Counted from the stretch's first letter, positions 1 to 13,507 are shown. The stretch: DNA of 62,000 nucleotides from Liolophura sinensis (GCF_032854445.1 NC_088299.1:8487608-8549607); one strand, 5' to 3'. Numbers and translations: made by a program. Notes: a model not told the origin generated them from the letters alone.

Positions 1-59
1 AAGCCACTTCAAATACTCCATGCTGAGAAATAGAAGCCAAACATTTCATGTAACCTTTA

Positions 60-240
60 ACCTTTTAGGTATTGACCAATGAGGTCGCATGTTCAAATCT
101 AGCTCCAGATGGATGAAGGTTTTTAAGTCAGCAGGCTTGTCAAGTTACTTATGTGTTAAAGACCACTGACTTATCTTGGGCACTCCTGTTTATATCTTAA
201 TTCACCTGGGAACTTAACCATGCACTGTTATATACAATGA
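60..240 (+). mobile_element. SINE family B, old copy
   Basis: TATTGACCAATGAGG, GTCGCATGTTCAAATCTAGC (B-box-like) and TTGGGCACTCCTGTTT follow the order of the family B copy at 7226. It is strongly diverged. Confidence 0.4.
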
Positions 241-879
241 CATTTGTTTGTATTAAGAGCAAAATCCTTCTGTGTACAGGGAGCAATTGGTGCAGTTGGG
301 TTATAGAACATTTGCTTCCAGACTGAAGACACTAATTGGATAATACTGCCACACAGACTTTATAGGTTGTTGGTGTACACTATAAATTTCTGCACTGTTA
401 AAATATATCAGAATATTTTTTGATAGAACTGAAAAACTTTTTGCCCAGTGATAATATGCCAACTGGAGGTTACCAAGGTGACAAAATGCTAAGGACTTCA
501 CTTCAAGAAACAGTAGCTCAAGAAATGGTGGTCATGTTAAGTTGATTTTTTGACATGTTGTAGAAAAAGGAGCAAGCTGAATGTGGTGGTGTGGCATGGT
601 TCTGCCCGAAAGTTAAGGGATGTGTATTTGGCAATGGAAAAATAAGTAAATACAGGTTTTACAGTGTATAGGGCCTTAGATTCCTACAGTTCTTACTGAC
701 AGTTTTACAGACAATTTTAATAAGGGCAGATGTAAAGACAAATTGATACTCCTTCTCACATGTTCATTCACTCTACCACATTAGAGGAAATTGATAATTT
801 GAATACAAAAATTATTAAAAGCTGTATCAAAAGCATATCTACATGTGCATATAAATTGGATGTCAGGGTGGGTATTAAG

Positions 880-1212
880 CAGCATGAAATTGTTGGGCAC
901 AAATTGAATTCAGAGCTGTATTTTGTCTATTGTGTGGCATGGCATTATTGATAATTTGGGCACAAGTTGAATTCAGAACTGTATGTACTCTGTTATATGG
1001 CATGGCATGGCATTATTGATAATTTGGGCACAAGTTGAATCCAGGGCTGTATTTAGTCTATTGTATGGCATGGCATTATTGATAACTTGGGCACATGTTA
1101 CATCCAGGGCTGTATTTAGTCTGTTATATAGCATGACATCATTGATAATTTGGGCATAAGTTATATCCAGGGCTGTCTACTAAATGACATGAAATTATTG
1201 ATAACTGGTACA
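880..1212. repeat. About five tandem units of 55-75 bp
   Basis: TATTGATAATTTGGGCACAA, GTTGAATTCAG, GCTGTATTTAGTCT and ATGGCATGGCAT recur in order, with growing divergence towards the end. Confidence 0.85.
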
Positions 1213-1299
1213 AAAATAAATTAAATGTCAACTTATTTTCACAGGATAATAAGCTGGTTCAAGAAATCAGTGGAATATATTCCTAGGGATAATTGACTA

Positions 1300-1495
1300 T
1301 GCAGATATACAGGTGGTCAGGTTGCGAGCGCAGAACGATGATCCAGGAGCTCCTGCTGGCTTCATCCCTGGTCATGCAAAGATAGGTCTGACAACAACCT
1401 GCTGATGGTAGTTGGTTTTTCTCGGGCTCTGCCTGGTTTCCTGTCATCATAATGCTGGCTGTCATCATGAAATATTCTCAGCTATGGTCTAAAAC
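1300..1495 (+). mobile_element. SINE family A, old partial copy
   Basis: CCAGGAGCTCCTGCTGGC, AACAACCTGCTGATGG, CTCGGGCTCTGCCTGG, ATAATGCTGGCTGTCATC and TGAAATATTCTCAG follow the family order with many substitutions and an internal loss. Confidence 0.75.
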
Positions 1496-2235
1496 ATTTT
1501 CAATATCATAGCAAATGGATAATGTATAAGAAGGCCCCACGAACACTCTCTGCACAAAAAAGACATTCATAGACATTCATCTCAGCTTAATTATGTGTAT
1601 GTTTATATCTTGCCTGGCATTTCAGCCTCAAAACTTTAGCCAAGCCGGCCATTTTTGTGCTGTAGTTATCCGGGCGGTAAATGGTAATTGCTATTGATTC
1701 CTTAATTGTCGAAAGATAACTTAATAATTGCATGCTGAACATGGTGTGTATCATGATATCAGATGTATGTGGGTTTTTATTCCCTCTAATTGTGACCTTG
1801 TGTTCTCAGGGTTTCTGTTTTGGGGAAATTGAGAATTTAATAAAAAAAAGACACTGTTTTCTTTTGAGTTCCAGATTTTTTTATGATTTGAATGATGCCA
1901 GGAATTCAGTGGAATGAGCTCTTGGAAACTACCCTTGAGCATGGCATAAAACTACACTCAAAGAAAATAAAACCTAGATACTTTCTGGGAATTTACTATT
2001 AGGTTGCAAATTTGAGGGAAATGCCTACATCTCAGTAAAAGCTACTACTTCAGTCCCAAGTTAAACCACTGCAGAAATTTCAAAATGATGTGAAGGATAC
2101 CCTGTGGAACAGAGCTAATACCATAGTTCAAGAATATTTAAGGTGAATAACTCTGTTTAACCCCTATAAATGAAAAGTCCTCAAAAACAAAATTTTCGGC
2201 AGTTTCGGTAAAATTTTCCTGTTGTGACCTGATGA

Positions 2236-2335
2236 TATTCCTGATGTGACGACGAATCAGGCACGTATGACAACGAATCAGGCACATTTGACAACGAATC
2301 AGGCACATATGACAACGAATCAGGCACATGTGACA
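2236..2335. repeat. 22-bp minisatellite, about 4.5 copies
   Basis: The unit is GACAACGAATCAGGCACATN plus two bases. Confidence 0.92.
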
Positions 2336-2339
2336 AGTA

Positions 2340-5300
2340 AGGCAGTTATGCTGGAAGGACGTCCTGCGTGTTTGAAAGTACTACATCATTTGCAGGATGG
2401 GTAACGCTAAATATTTCTGCATAACGTCACGTCAGGCATAATTGGAATCGACAGAAAAAGTTTATTTCCGTATTTATTCTCCGAAACAACCAAGAGTTGT
2501 TTTAATACATGTAGTTTTTTGAAGATACAGTATGTAATTAAGACTATCTCGATTCTTATCATTTAACCCCTTTTTTTTAAGACATACAGGCCTTGACACT
2601 TTATTAAAAATTCGGCATTTTTTGTGTGAATTCATCGTCAGGGTCTCCATGATTAATTATTTTTATAATTATTTTCATGCTGTGGTAACTTTACCAGAGG
2701 ACCAGTTTCACCCCGGTACATGTAAATTTAACAATTCTGAAATCTAAAAGCTGGATATTTGATTTACTCAAAACCTCAAAGCCCTGTTTAAAGCTCACAT
2801 GTTGGAATGGGTTGATAATTATGAAGGTGGTAATTCACAATCTCAGGTGAGTATTGGAAACTGTGCACTGTGCACTGGAAGATCACATGGTTGGTATTGC
2901 TGAAAGCTGAAGGCAATGGTGATTTTATGTTCTTGACGTTATAAGGGTCTAACTATATCAAACATTTTTGGGAAAATATCTGTCTTCGCTATAATTAACT
3001 GAAATTTTCTATATAATGCAACCCACCTTATAGAATTTAGGAACTTTATTACTGCATGATTTTGAAAGGTCACTCGTACACAGAGGATTATTTGAGCTAT
3101 TTTAGAATAATATTTTTTTCCAAATATCTCCTTAATTTCATCCATATATACATTTACATTTCCTGTTTTCCAGGTAATCTAACTGAGCCCTACATTAGTT
3201 TTATGACTTCCACATCTATTGATGCCACATGCTTTATGTCCTAGCTTTAACCTGTGCATGTAGGACTTAACCACTATAGGAAACCCATTTACAATTTACA
3301 TCTATGTGATCAGTCGGATATTGTAAATGTATTTTCAAATTTTTTTACAATTCTTTAAATTCTCTGTTCAATTTTCTGATCTGAGTGTGAAAATTAAGTT
3401 GATCAGTACATATGTATGTAAATGCATACTTACAGGAATTCATATCCAAGTGGTCTTCTCAGTGGAGTCTAGCTAATGTTAAAATCCCGTTTGTATATAG
3501 CTCAGTCTCTTTTTCATGGACAGGGATGTAATCGTAAGGACTTTCGTGTAGACTATTGTGACAGTAGTTAAAAATTTGCTTTCACGCAGACCAGGTGTCC
3601 CTGCAAATGTTGATTAAGTGCTGTCCAATGAAGGTCCTCCAGGTAAATTAACACACGTACTGTTAATCACTCCAGGATAATATTGTACGAACAACCATTG
3701 TATTTGTGGTACAATATAAGCACACAAAAACCATGCCCCCTGGTTTGTTAAGACGCATGTGTTGATTGGAGAAGATAATTCAGCAAGGTCATTTTGTCCT
3801 CATGTGACTAATCACCATGTGCAGGTATTAATGCGTAGAAACAGGTGTTGTGAATAATGCTGCAGTCTCATTTTACGTAGCAAAAGCTGTTTTGCTTTCC
3901 AGGTTCAAGCTCCATGTCGCTCCAATTTCCATTTTATGCAGCACAAGCTATTTTGCCTTCCAGATGAACGGTTTAATGAACGAAGCCGAAGTGAAGTCCA
4001 CTAAGTTGCCTACTGTACTTGAGCATGTCAGCATTACTGAACTTCAAGGAGTGTGTCTTTTCTTAATAAAAAATTGATCTGTTCCATCTGCAGAAAATGA
4101 TTCACAGTGGTCTTTGTCTTCAAATTGGTTGGTTGGATCAGATCCATTAAGATGATTGGATGTTTTCTTACTGTTGTTGAAGTTTGAAAGGACGAAGCGA
4201 TTTGTCGTTCTGTGAGAAACTGGAAAGGATGAACGGCCAGATTATTACGACCAAAGCTGAAATTCATTAGCATATAAATTACAGAACAGGTAATTGACCA
4301 TAATGATGTAATAAACTGTTGGAGAAATAAAGTCCAACAATAATCCGTAAAGCTGTCGACGATTATGTGGCAAATACATGTTGGCTGCAGATTTCTATCC
4401 CATTGAACAATAGGAAAGGTGGTTGTTGTTGATGAAGTTAGTCTCCACTCCAAAGTGTAGGAATCCAGAGAAATCGTACTTTCATTTGAAACTACATGAA
4501 AGTTTTTAAAATCCTGATTGAAAAACACTTCCTTTTTATGTCATTATTAAAAGGTATTGTTTGTTATAGAATAGTGGATCAAACGAATTCCAGGAAGAAT
4601 GCTAGGAACAATGTCAGCAGTTTGGTTGAGTCACCTACAGTTTCCTTGTGTAGGCTGACGTAATTTTCAAACTGGTGCCCTTGTAACAACAACTTGTGAC
4701 GTATTCCTTGCTGTGATTGTGAAAGCACAAACACATTTGTGTCACAAATATATTTTGTCAGTTATATTAGGCCAATGCATTCATGAAAACAGAACCCAGG
4801 AAATCTCACAACTGCTGGTATAAATGTCCATCCCCAAGCTAGTCCCCTGAGAGAGTTGAATTTCACCTCTGGAAGGAGTACCGCATAACCTCCATAAAAA
4901 AATAGGGACAAATGAATAGCCGTGTTGAGTATTAGTTTGTTAACCGGAGTGCGAACACATGCACAGACGCCAAGTAATTCCACAGATAACTTCTCTGCAC
5001 ATCCGCAACATTCTTTCATCAAAAATGGGAATTCCGTTAGAATTGCTTTAGTGTTTTTTTCCTCTTCAGATTCCTGTTACTCTGAGGAATACTAGATCAT
5101 GATTTCCAAGTGACGTCTTAAGAATAGCTGTAATATTGAGACACTTGTGTCTGGCCGCAAGTCAGGCTAATTTGTTTGGTTAAGCCAGGGATCCAATCAC
5201 TGCCGTCAAGGCCAGCCTGTAGTGATCACAGTGCGGACAACGCGATCTCGCTGTTGTGACGATTACAGCCTCGGCTAGCAGCCAGTTCACACACTCTAAT

Positions 5301-5600
5301 TACCCATCAGACTGTTTGCGTTCCAAGACAGTACGCAGGAAGGGTTTCTAAACACACCTTACAAGCAGTGTTGCTTCCAAACCAAGTCCCCTGAGTGAAT
5401 CGCCTGTGTTCCTCTCTGTCATTATACCATCCAGCACATCCGAAGAGCGGAAATTAATAATAGATTTTATCAGGAGTACTTAAAATGGGCATACCTGTCT
5501 TTTGATACTGATTAGATCCTGTTTCTTTTGGGCAAACTATTTTGAGTTTAGTGTTTCCAAATGGCAATTACAAATCCATACCATATATATAATTCTCTTC
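2340..5600. other. No supported gene
   Basis: AT-rich sequence with short frames on both strands. The largest, 4034-4528 minus (164 codons), has no recognisable domain or splice context. Apart from the duplication at 3859 I see nothing. Confidence 0.6.
3859..3965 (+). repeat. 60-bp duplication ending in acceptor-like motifs
   Basis: GCTGCAGTCTCATTTTACGT at 3859 and GCTCCAATTTCCATTTTATG at 3919 start two copies. They end TTTTGCTTTCCAG and TTTTGCCTTCCAG, both of which look like 3' splice sites. Confidence 0.6.
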
Positions 5601-5609
5601 TTTTTCAAG

Positions 5610-5647
5610 GTGACCTTGTTTTTGCGCCCTCTGTCCATTACACCACG
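5610..5647 (+). CDS. Candidate short exon, unidentified
   Basis: A strong acceptor CTCTTCTTTTTCAAG and a consensus donor ACG|GTAAGT enclose 38 bases. One frame, entered with two bases of a codon, reads DLVFAPSVHYTT; GTG-first phase is also open. I do not recognise it. It could be a chance pairing of splice-like motifs in intronic DNA. Confidence 0.22.
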
Positions 5648-7225
5648 GTAAGTCCATCCGTACATGGAAACTACACGTAGGAGTCAGGTGTGATCTCGCG
5701 CACTAGCTGACAAGCATTGTACTATTACAGAACAACACAATTAATAACGGTAACACCAAACGAGCAGCAGTTCTCATATCTACATATAAAATTTCCAAAG
5801 AAAATAAAGGGACATAATCTTGGATGGCATGAGGATTTGACTTCTGACAGATTATCATCCAGTATGTTTTTCCAGATGATAGTCAAATGGTCTGTCTCTC
5901 CCATACCCACTCTGTCTTGTCCCTGTGGACTTAGGATTTTGAATTAGTCATCCACAATACATGGCCATACATAAATGCCAAGTCATCAGGTGCACTCTGT
6001 ACATAATTTTCAAATGTTGTAAGCTTCTTAAAAGGTATAACACGCCATTCACCAGCTGTGATTTGGAAGCACCGGGGTCGAATTTCTACAGCAACCTTTC
6101 AGTGCTAGTCATTCTGAAAATATCAGGTCAAAGAAAACTTTAGAGATTTTCCTCTGAAACATTTTCACCGTTGTTAGCTGGTTGGAAGATAAATCTGTTT
6201 TCCTGACTGGTCGAGAAATTGATTGGTAGGGCAGCCGTGCTCTGGCAGAAGAGATGTCCTCGTCTTTCAGTGCCGGTCGTCTCTGTTTGCGCAAAGAATT
6301 CAACCTTCCTTTCCCATGAGAGAAATCCAATTCTTTCTACCCACAAACTCCGCTACGTTGTGTAGGAAATTGGCAAAATGGATTAGTGTCTTATCTCCCT
6401 GAGGTTCTACGTACATACTTTCGTAAGCCTGCCATTTACTGCCAAATTATTACGCAACAGTGTTCCACGAATGTTGCCGTGGAGATCAGGGAGCCCTTAT
6501 CTTCAGATTCGTCCAGTCTGTCTTCCTTTTGGTATCAGTTTATAACCGTTTTCCAATAAAAGTGATGCTCGGGGAAACGTGATATGTATGTGTAGTGGTT
6601 ACTTGTAAGCGTGAATGAACGGTGTAAATGACAGAGTCGTCACTTGTAGCAAATAATAGCTGTCTGCTTTTACCTTGAAGGGCTGTTTTGTCGATATATA
6701 TGTATCCTATATTAAGTGCAGCCAGGGGACCTTGAGATCTGCTGATTGTCTTAGAAATTAGGTGATCATTGATCGACCCATTCCTTGATTTAATGTCTTC
6801 TGAATGTAATTAGTTGCTACAGTAAATGCAAAAGCCATATATTTTAATCATTGTTTTGTTTGGGTTTTCTTTTACTGTGTGTGTGTGTGTGTTTTTTTTT
6901 TTAAAAGCTTCTGCAGTGTGAAGACCTGTATATCTTAAAAGCAGGGTTAAATTATAAGGATCATGATAGTCAAAATTTTTTTCCTAAATTGTACAAAAAT
7001 TGCAATGTATTAAAACCGCTGTTGTTAGGTTAGCAATTGAATGCTGCACACATCATTGGTCGACATGGAAGTGTGTCTTAATATTCATAAATCACACAGA
7101 AAGAGCCTGTCAACCATCGAGTCTCACTTTTCCAACGAAAAAATAAAAACCTATTTCAAAGTTAACCATGATCTCCTTCATTTAAATGTAGATATATAAG
7201 TGTAGATGTCATTTTCGCAATTAAC

Positions 7226-7425
7226 TTTAAGAGCTTATAGGCTGAATGGTGCATGCCTTTCATTTGGGCACAATCAGGTGCAGGTTCAAATCTGGCTATG
7301 AGCAAGAAACTTCACTGCATATCTGTATGTCACACGTGGAAAAGTTTGGCAGTAATTTGCCAAAGGTTGGTGGTTTAAACCAAGGACACCCACCCATGAA
7401 AGTGACCACCGTCATATAAAGGAAA
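7226..7425 (+). mobile_element. SINE family B, tRNA-derived
   Basis: The B-box-like GGTGCAGGTTCAAATCTGGC is followed by ATCTGTATGTCACACGTGG, AAAGTTTGGCAGTAATTTGC, GGTTGGTGGTTTAAACC and ACCGTCATATAAAGG. Confidence 0.65.
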
Positions 7426-7564
7426 AAAAAAATCTTTAGTATGGTACACATTTTTATCCAAGAACAATCAAAATAATCTATCATGGTCATAACTTTAAAT
7501 ATAAACTATCTGTATATATGTATATTTTGTAGCTATGACACCCCCAATCTTAAACTCCTCCACT

Positions 7565-7591
7565 CCCCCCTCCCCCCCCCCCCCCCCCCCC
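7565..7591. repeat. Poly(C) tract
   Basis: Six C, one T, then about 20 C, followed by ACCTTCTCC. Confidence 0.97.
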
Positions 7592-8570
7592 ACCTTCTCC
7601 TCCAGTGGCTCCTTATGCTCCTCTCTCTTACACTTCTGTCTATGTGTGTATAACAGCTTACATCGCAAACTAGACGAGTCACATATGTCTGGAAACACAG
7701 AGACTAATTGGTTTCAGAAACTGAGTGTTAATTGATGTCTTCCAGTTTATGGCCTGTCCTGCACTGCTTCATGGTAACAGATTCTCCGTAATTATTTGTC
7801 ATTTTCCTTGGGAAATTCTCTCCCTAGGACAGCTGAAGTCTGGATTCTGGTCAGGGTACCACTACATCATGTTAATTAAGTATCGTGGTGTGTATAGCAT
7901 TATATAACATGAGAAACCTACACCTCTACCATAATTACCTTATTTACCCTAAATCCTCGGTTTTGCTTAGGTTTCAAAATTGTTAGTACGTTCTTGTTTG
8001 ATTTTGGGTGTTTTCATTATCTCTGCGAAAACCCATTATGAATTCCTGGTTACCCCCCTTGCATAACATACAGGTGTAGCTTTATGTAATATCTGGAATG
8101 TTGGCGTTCAATATAACAGGAAACCGAATGTTTATAATTAAATGTTTAACAAGGTATTGCAGATATTGAGGTCATTTGAACACATGTAGAGCACGATAAC
8201 ATGGGGGAGATGTTCCATTGTTAATTCGCTGTGTGTATGTTAATTACCGTAAAGTACAAAATTCATGACTTTTGTATTAATTAGAATCAGTACCGTAAAT
8301 TACCTAATTCATGACCTCAGCACTTAATGTGTTAAGCTGAAATTTTGCATTCATGTGTCTTATACAGGCGAGCTCTTTGGTAGCCTTGCTGTGAAATCTA
8401 ACTTAAGGTCTTTGGTATGAACCGACCCAGGTTTGATATAAACATAATGAGAAGTAAATATATACGTAGTTTCCCATCAGTAGGTTGTTTTGTAATGATC
8501 AGTGCCTTTGTTCAGACAAAGTCTGAGGTGGATTTAATTGTTTTTGTTTTAATTGTAAACCATTTGATGT

Positions 8571-8801
8571 GTTGATCATGATGGCATGTGTTGATCATGA
8601 TGGCATGTGTTGATCGTGATGGCATGTGTTGATCATGACGGCATGTGTTGATCGTGATGGCATGTGTTGATCATTATGGCATGTGTTGATCATGATGGCA
8701 TGTGATGGTCATGGTGGCATGTGATGGTCATGGTGGCATGTGTTGATCATGATGGCATGTGTTGATCATGATGGCATGTGTTGATCATGATGGCATGTGT
8801 T
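8571..8801. repeat. 19-bp minisatellite, about 12 copies
   Basis: The unit GTGTTGATCATGATGGCAT is repeated with few changes; several units carry GATGGTCATGGTGGC. Confidence 0.95.
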
Positions 8802-8976
8802 AATATCCACCAATTTTTTATTACAAAGCACATAAAATGGGGATATCAACTATTAATGTGTCAAAATGGCTCAGAATGCCAGTAAAAAGACATGCATCTG
8901 ACTGGTATTCAGCTTTTTTTTAAATTGGTCGATGAAGGAGGTTTATGATAAAAAATGTGAAGCCGTCTGTATGTTC

Positions 8977-9037
8977 TCTTTAAACTTTATTACTTCTCTT
9001 TAAACTTTATTACTTCTCTTTAAACTTTATTACTTCT
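8977..9037. repeat. 20-bp unit in three perfect copies
   Basis: TCTCTTTAAACTTTATTACT occurs three times in tandem. Confidence 0.95.
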
Positions 9038-9104
9038 TTAGCTGCAAATCGTTATAGGAATCAGACAGTCGTTAAAGTGTTGCCATGGTAACAGTTAAGT
9101 GATG

Positions 9105-9363
9105 TGGGACTCCGTAGCCCAGGGGGTGAGCATCCCAGCATGGCCCAATGACCCTCTCACCAATGCTGTCGTTGTGAGTTTAAATCCAGCTCATGCTGGC
9201 TACCGCTTTGGCTGTAAGTGGGAAGGTCTGTCAGCAACCTGCAGATGGCCGTGGTTTCCCTGGGCTTTTCCTGGTTTCCTCCCACCATAATGCTGGCTGC
9301 CATCATGTAAGTGAAATGTTCTAGGGTACAGCATAAAACACCAATCAAATAAATAAATAAACT
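9105..9363 (+). mobile_element. SINE family A, full length with target-site duplication
   Basis: A tRNA-like head (CTCCGTAGCCCAGGGGGTGA, then GAGTTTAAATCCAGC as B-box) is followed by the body GGGAAGGTCTGTCAGCAACC, a central TAATGCTGGCTGCC, and the tail AAAACACCAATCAAATAAAT. A perfect 10-bp duplication TTAAGTGATG flanks it (9095-9104, 9364-9373). Confidence 0.9.
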
Positions 9364-9384
9364 TTAAGTGATGGATTGCCTTTG

Positions 9385-10612
9385 TTTGGCCATAGAATAG
9401 AATAGAAGTTTGATATGGAGAATGGAAGTTTGATGTGGAAAATAGAAGTTGTAGATTTAGAATAGAAGTTTGATGTGGAGAAAAAAAGTTTGATGTGGAG
9501 AATAGAAGTTTGATGTGGAGAGTTTGATGTGGAGAATAGAAGTTTGATGTGGAAAGTTTGATGTGGAGAATAGAAGTTTGATGTGGAGAATAGAAGTTTG
9601 ATGTGGAAAGTAGAAATTGTACATTTAGAATTGAAGTTTGATGTGGAGAATAGAAGTTTGATGTGGAAAGTAGAAGTTTTATGTGTAGAATAGATGTGCA
9701 ATATGGAGAGTAGAAGTTTGATCTGTAAAATAGATGTGTGATATGTAGAGAAGAGGTTTGATGTTAAAAACAGAAGTTATATGTTAAGAATAGAAGCATG
9801 ATCTGGAAAATGGAAGTTTTATGTTAAGATTGGAATTTTTATTTTGAAGTTTAATGTGGAGAATAGAAGTTTGATGTGGAGAATAGAAGTGATGTGAAGA
9901 ATAGGTATTTGATGTGGAAAGAAGAAGTTTGATGTGGTGAATAGAATGTTGATGTTAAGAATAGAAGATTGATGTAAAGAATAGGTATTTGATGTGGAAA
10001 ATAGAAGATTGATTTGGAGAATAGAAGCGGTATGTGGAAAAATGGAAGTGTTATGTTAGGATTGGAATTCTTATTTTGAAGTTGATGTGGAGAAGAGAAG
10101 TTTAACGTGGAGAATAGAAGTTTGATGTGGAAATTAGACGTTGTACATTTTGAATAGAAGTTTGATGTGGAGAATAGAAGATTTATGTGTAGAATAGGTG
10201 TGCGATATGTAGAGTATAAGTTAAAACATAGGTTATATGTTGTGGAGAATAGAAGGTTGATGTTAAGAATAGAAATTTGATGTAAAGAATAGAAGCGGGA
10301 TGTGGAAAATGGAAGTTGTATGTTAAGATTAGAATTTTTATTTTGAAGTTTGATGTGGAGAACAGAAATTTGATGTGGAGAATAGAAGTTTGATGTGGAG
10401 AATAAAAATTTGATGTGGAGAGTAGAAGCGGGATGTGGAAAATGGAAGTTGTATGTTAAGATTAGAATTTTTATTTTGAAGTTTGATGTGGAGAACAGAA
10501 ATTTGATGTGGAGAATAGAAGTTTGATGTGGAGAATAAAAATTTGATGTGGAGAATAGAAGTTTGATGTTGAGAATAGAAGTTTGATGTGAAGCATATAA
10601 GTTTATGTAGAG
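9385..10612. repeat. 1.2-kb minisatellite of about 20-bp units with higher-order repeats
   Basis: GTTTGATGTGGAGAATAGAA and variants run throughout. A marker AGAAGCGG(G/T)ATGTGG recurs at 10023, 10291 and 10424, spacings of 268 and 133, which points to a 133-134-bp higher-order unit. Minus-strand frames (FYSPHQTSILHIKLLFSTSN repeated) are repeat artefacts. Confidence 0.92.
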
Positions 10613-10619
10613 AGAAAAA

Positions 10620-12415
10620 AGTGTCATGATTTGAAAGAATTAAGCTTTAATGATGTGAAGTAACCATCTAGACCACTCAATCAACAGGCCTTCCACAAAC
10701 TGACAAAAAAAGTTGGTAGAATAGTCTAAGACTGTTGACATGTTTGTTTTTGGCTGCCAATTTGGTGTTTGGGGGCAGCCAAATTTCAGCACTTAAAAAG
10801 CAGTTCTCTATCCAGAAAATGTAACCTTAAAGAAGAACAATGCTGTTAGTATTGGAGTCTTTAGCACTCTTAATTACTCATGGTATATCTTTTCTAATTT
10901 GTCTTTTGTCCTCATTAGCTGTTGTCTGTATTCCTTATTGAAGATTTAATATGAAGCAGACAAAGCTATTCTTGGAAACCCAAGTTTACCATGCTTTGTT
11001 TAACTGAAGTCTCATATTGGTAGTCTCAGTGGTCAAAGATTTTAAATTTTGTGTGAGTTTTTTTGCGGATGATTCGGTGAAATGCCTTAAATTGATAAAG
11101 AAATAGTAGTGAAGATTTGACCATTTGAGTTGCCATGGTAGCGTATGGATCGATATATTAACAGTGGAAGACAAAAGAAATAAATAAATATAATAGATAG
11201 AAGGATCTTCCAGAGCACAAACCTCAGCCATATCTTAACATGATAAATGTTCAAATTCCCTCACTACATGCGGACAATGAGACAAAAATCCTGGTATACC
11301 TGTCTGTCCATCTCGCAAGAATGTGAAAAATCATTTCAAATATTCCATGATCGTATAGATAATGTATAGGTGGATGCCTGAACCCAGGCCAAGCTGTACA
11401 CAAAATTTTAAACATACACCACTTTGGCGGAAGTCATAAATGCACTGCAATAATAAATGTCTTAATCTGTTCCTACAGCCTTAAATGAACAGCATCTATA
11501 AAGCTACTTTCTACTACACGTCAAATTTTTCAAAAACAGTTTCCTGTTGGGCACATTCAGTTGGCCTCTTACAAAACACTTTCTTTTTTTTTTTTTTTGA
11601 CTGGTGACCATGAAGATGGAAGATCAAACTGAAACAGAGCCAGAACATCTGACTTCTCAGTAGGGCTGATTTCACCCTTGGATGTACTGGGAACTCTTAC
11701 ATTCCTCTGCCTTGATTTGTTCGTGGATGAGCTAAAGTGACAATAGGCAGTCAGTGGAACTTTGGGGGTGGGTGATTTGGTATTGACCACATTTGTTCAG
11801 CATAAGGCAGCATGTATGTTAAGTTGGCATGCCATATTTTTCAGTAGTTATACATGTAACATGCATTGCCAAAGACTCATGGTGTACCCTCTGGGGCACT
11901 CTGCTTAATGCTTCACTCATAAAACTGACTGTTATTTAATAACTGAAAAGTCTTCAGGATGGAGTAAAATAAATAAATAAATAAATCAGTCTCATATATC
12001 AGAGGTATGGTTATAAGTTATGATTTAAAGTAATCATAGATTTTTTTTCTTTTTCTTTTGTTTTTTTTGTTTTTTTTTTTTTGACATTACACAGCCTGTA
12101 GCTCCAAGCTAGCAATGGAAATTGTGACAAGAATTTGTTGCGCTTCATCGCAACGAAAATCTGATGAAACTTTCCGAGAAGCAGAAACCCTTCAATTTTA
12201 ATCAAACCTTTTAGAAAAAATTACAATGTAGTTGCAAAGCTATATCTTTTAAAATGTTTCTTTTATAATCTAATTATAAAAGCACTATATATAGGCCTAA
12301 TCATAAAGGCCTTGGATGCATTTTCACAGAGGAGGAAGTGGGGAGTTTCCCTTACAGGTAAATTTGTTGATCATGCAGCCAGTGGTCATTCAAGGAATAT
12401 ATTCTCTTAAAATAC
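10620..12415. other. No supported gene
   Basis: Low-complexity T-runs near 11583 and 12041-12080 and a short AAAT run near 11970; nothing else recognised. Confidence 0.6.
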
Positions 12416-12419
12416 TCCA

Positions 12420-12598
12420 GGGGGCCTCCGTGGCCAAGGGGATTAGCATGCCAACACCGCGCAATGATAAGGAGCCTCTCACTAATGCGGTCGCTGTAAG
12501 TTCAAGTCCAGCTTGTGCTGACTTGCTCTCCAGCTGTACATGGGAAGGTCTGTCTGCAACCTGTCGATGGTCGTGGCATTCCCTTGACCATTGAATTC
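12420..12598 (+). mobile_element. SINE family A, 3' end missing
   Basis: Head GGGGGCCTCCGTGGCCAAGG, B-box GTAAGTTCAAGTCC, GGGAAGGTCTGTCTGCAACC and GGTCGTGGCATTCCC. It then stops before the TAATGCTGG block. Confidence 0.82.
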
Positions 12599-13356
12599 TG
12601 CAGCTGTATGTACTTCAACCAAGTTTATGCATATTTAATGAGATCATTCAATGAAATCTTTCATTCAGCACATATCTTCAGTTACATGGCCATGGCTATG
12701 GTTTATTTCTAAATCAGTGTTGTGTAATCATGTGACTCTAAGTCTCCCTTGAGCACTTAAGACAGGCATTGTGATTGGTCACAATAGCTTTTCCTTCATT
12801 CTGTCACTTTTCATTATTGGACAAAGATGAATTTAATACCCAATGTCAGGAGATATTCTTTCTCTCTTCTTGTAAATTAGAGCTTTCTTTAAGCCGTATA
12901 TGAAACAAGGTACATTCTTTGATGTTTTGAGATCAAAGCCTTTTGTAATTTTTATGCATGTATAAGATGACTTGCCTGTCTATAAACCACTGTAAGAAAG
13001 GCTGAACCCAATTTCCTTGCAAATAATACAACAAGAGCAATTTTGGGGGGGGGGGGAAGAAAGAGTCATGATGTTATTTTTCAAGATGATTTTCCTGTAA
13101 GGTTCTGTTGAATGTCATGTTGCATGCCAAGAGCTTTTGTAGTTTGAGCTGCTTTGGGGAGAATATCAGTCCTACTTTTTCTTTTGTCTGGAGTCAAATG
13201 TCTCAGAATAATTAACTTCACTTGCTGTAGATGGACATACTTCATACATTTAAAGGTTTTCCTCTATTATCAGTTTATAAATCTGGTGTCGCATGTGAAT
13301 TCTGTGGTATTAACGTCATGTTTGGCTGTTGTTTTTTTTTTACTTTCAGGTACCCT

Positions 13357-13507
13357 TAAATTCCTCAACCTTTTCGCAGTGCAAAAGAGCAACTAATTCA
13401 GTGCAATTAATGCATGTTTTTAATTTGATTTTGAAGACAACTTCAGGGGTTCACAAAAATTAATTTTATCACCCTACACAGAATAATGCCTTCAGCATTT
13501 ACTTGAA
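13357..13507 (+). repeat. Third copy of the dispersed repeat found in the DUF1295 introns
   Basis: It shows CCTCAACCTTTTCGCAG, AGAGCAACT, GTGCAATTAATGC, GGTTCACAAAAATT and ACACAGAATAATGCC in order, matching the copies at 53222 and 55858. There is no open frame of note. Confidence 0.6.

Larger units (their letters stand above)
5650..8560. other. No supported gene
   Basis: Non-coding by eye apart from the SINE at 7226 and the poly(C) tract. A (GT)n run of about eight units lies at 6877-6892. Confidence 0.6.

Noticed and set aside
2770-2847. Possible exon ending CTCAG before GTGAGT
   Set aside because: The donor is good, but no convincing acceptor precedes the open segment.
4034-4528. 164-codon minus-strand frame
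   Set aside because: No domain, irregular composition, and no splice sites or promoter seen.
9345-10627. Minus-strand frames of 118 and 258 codons
   Set aside because: Pure translation of the 20-bp minisatellite, with no non-repeat domain.
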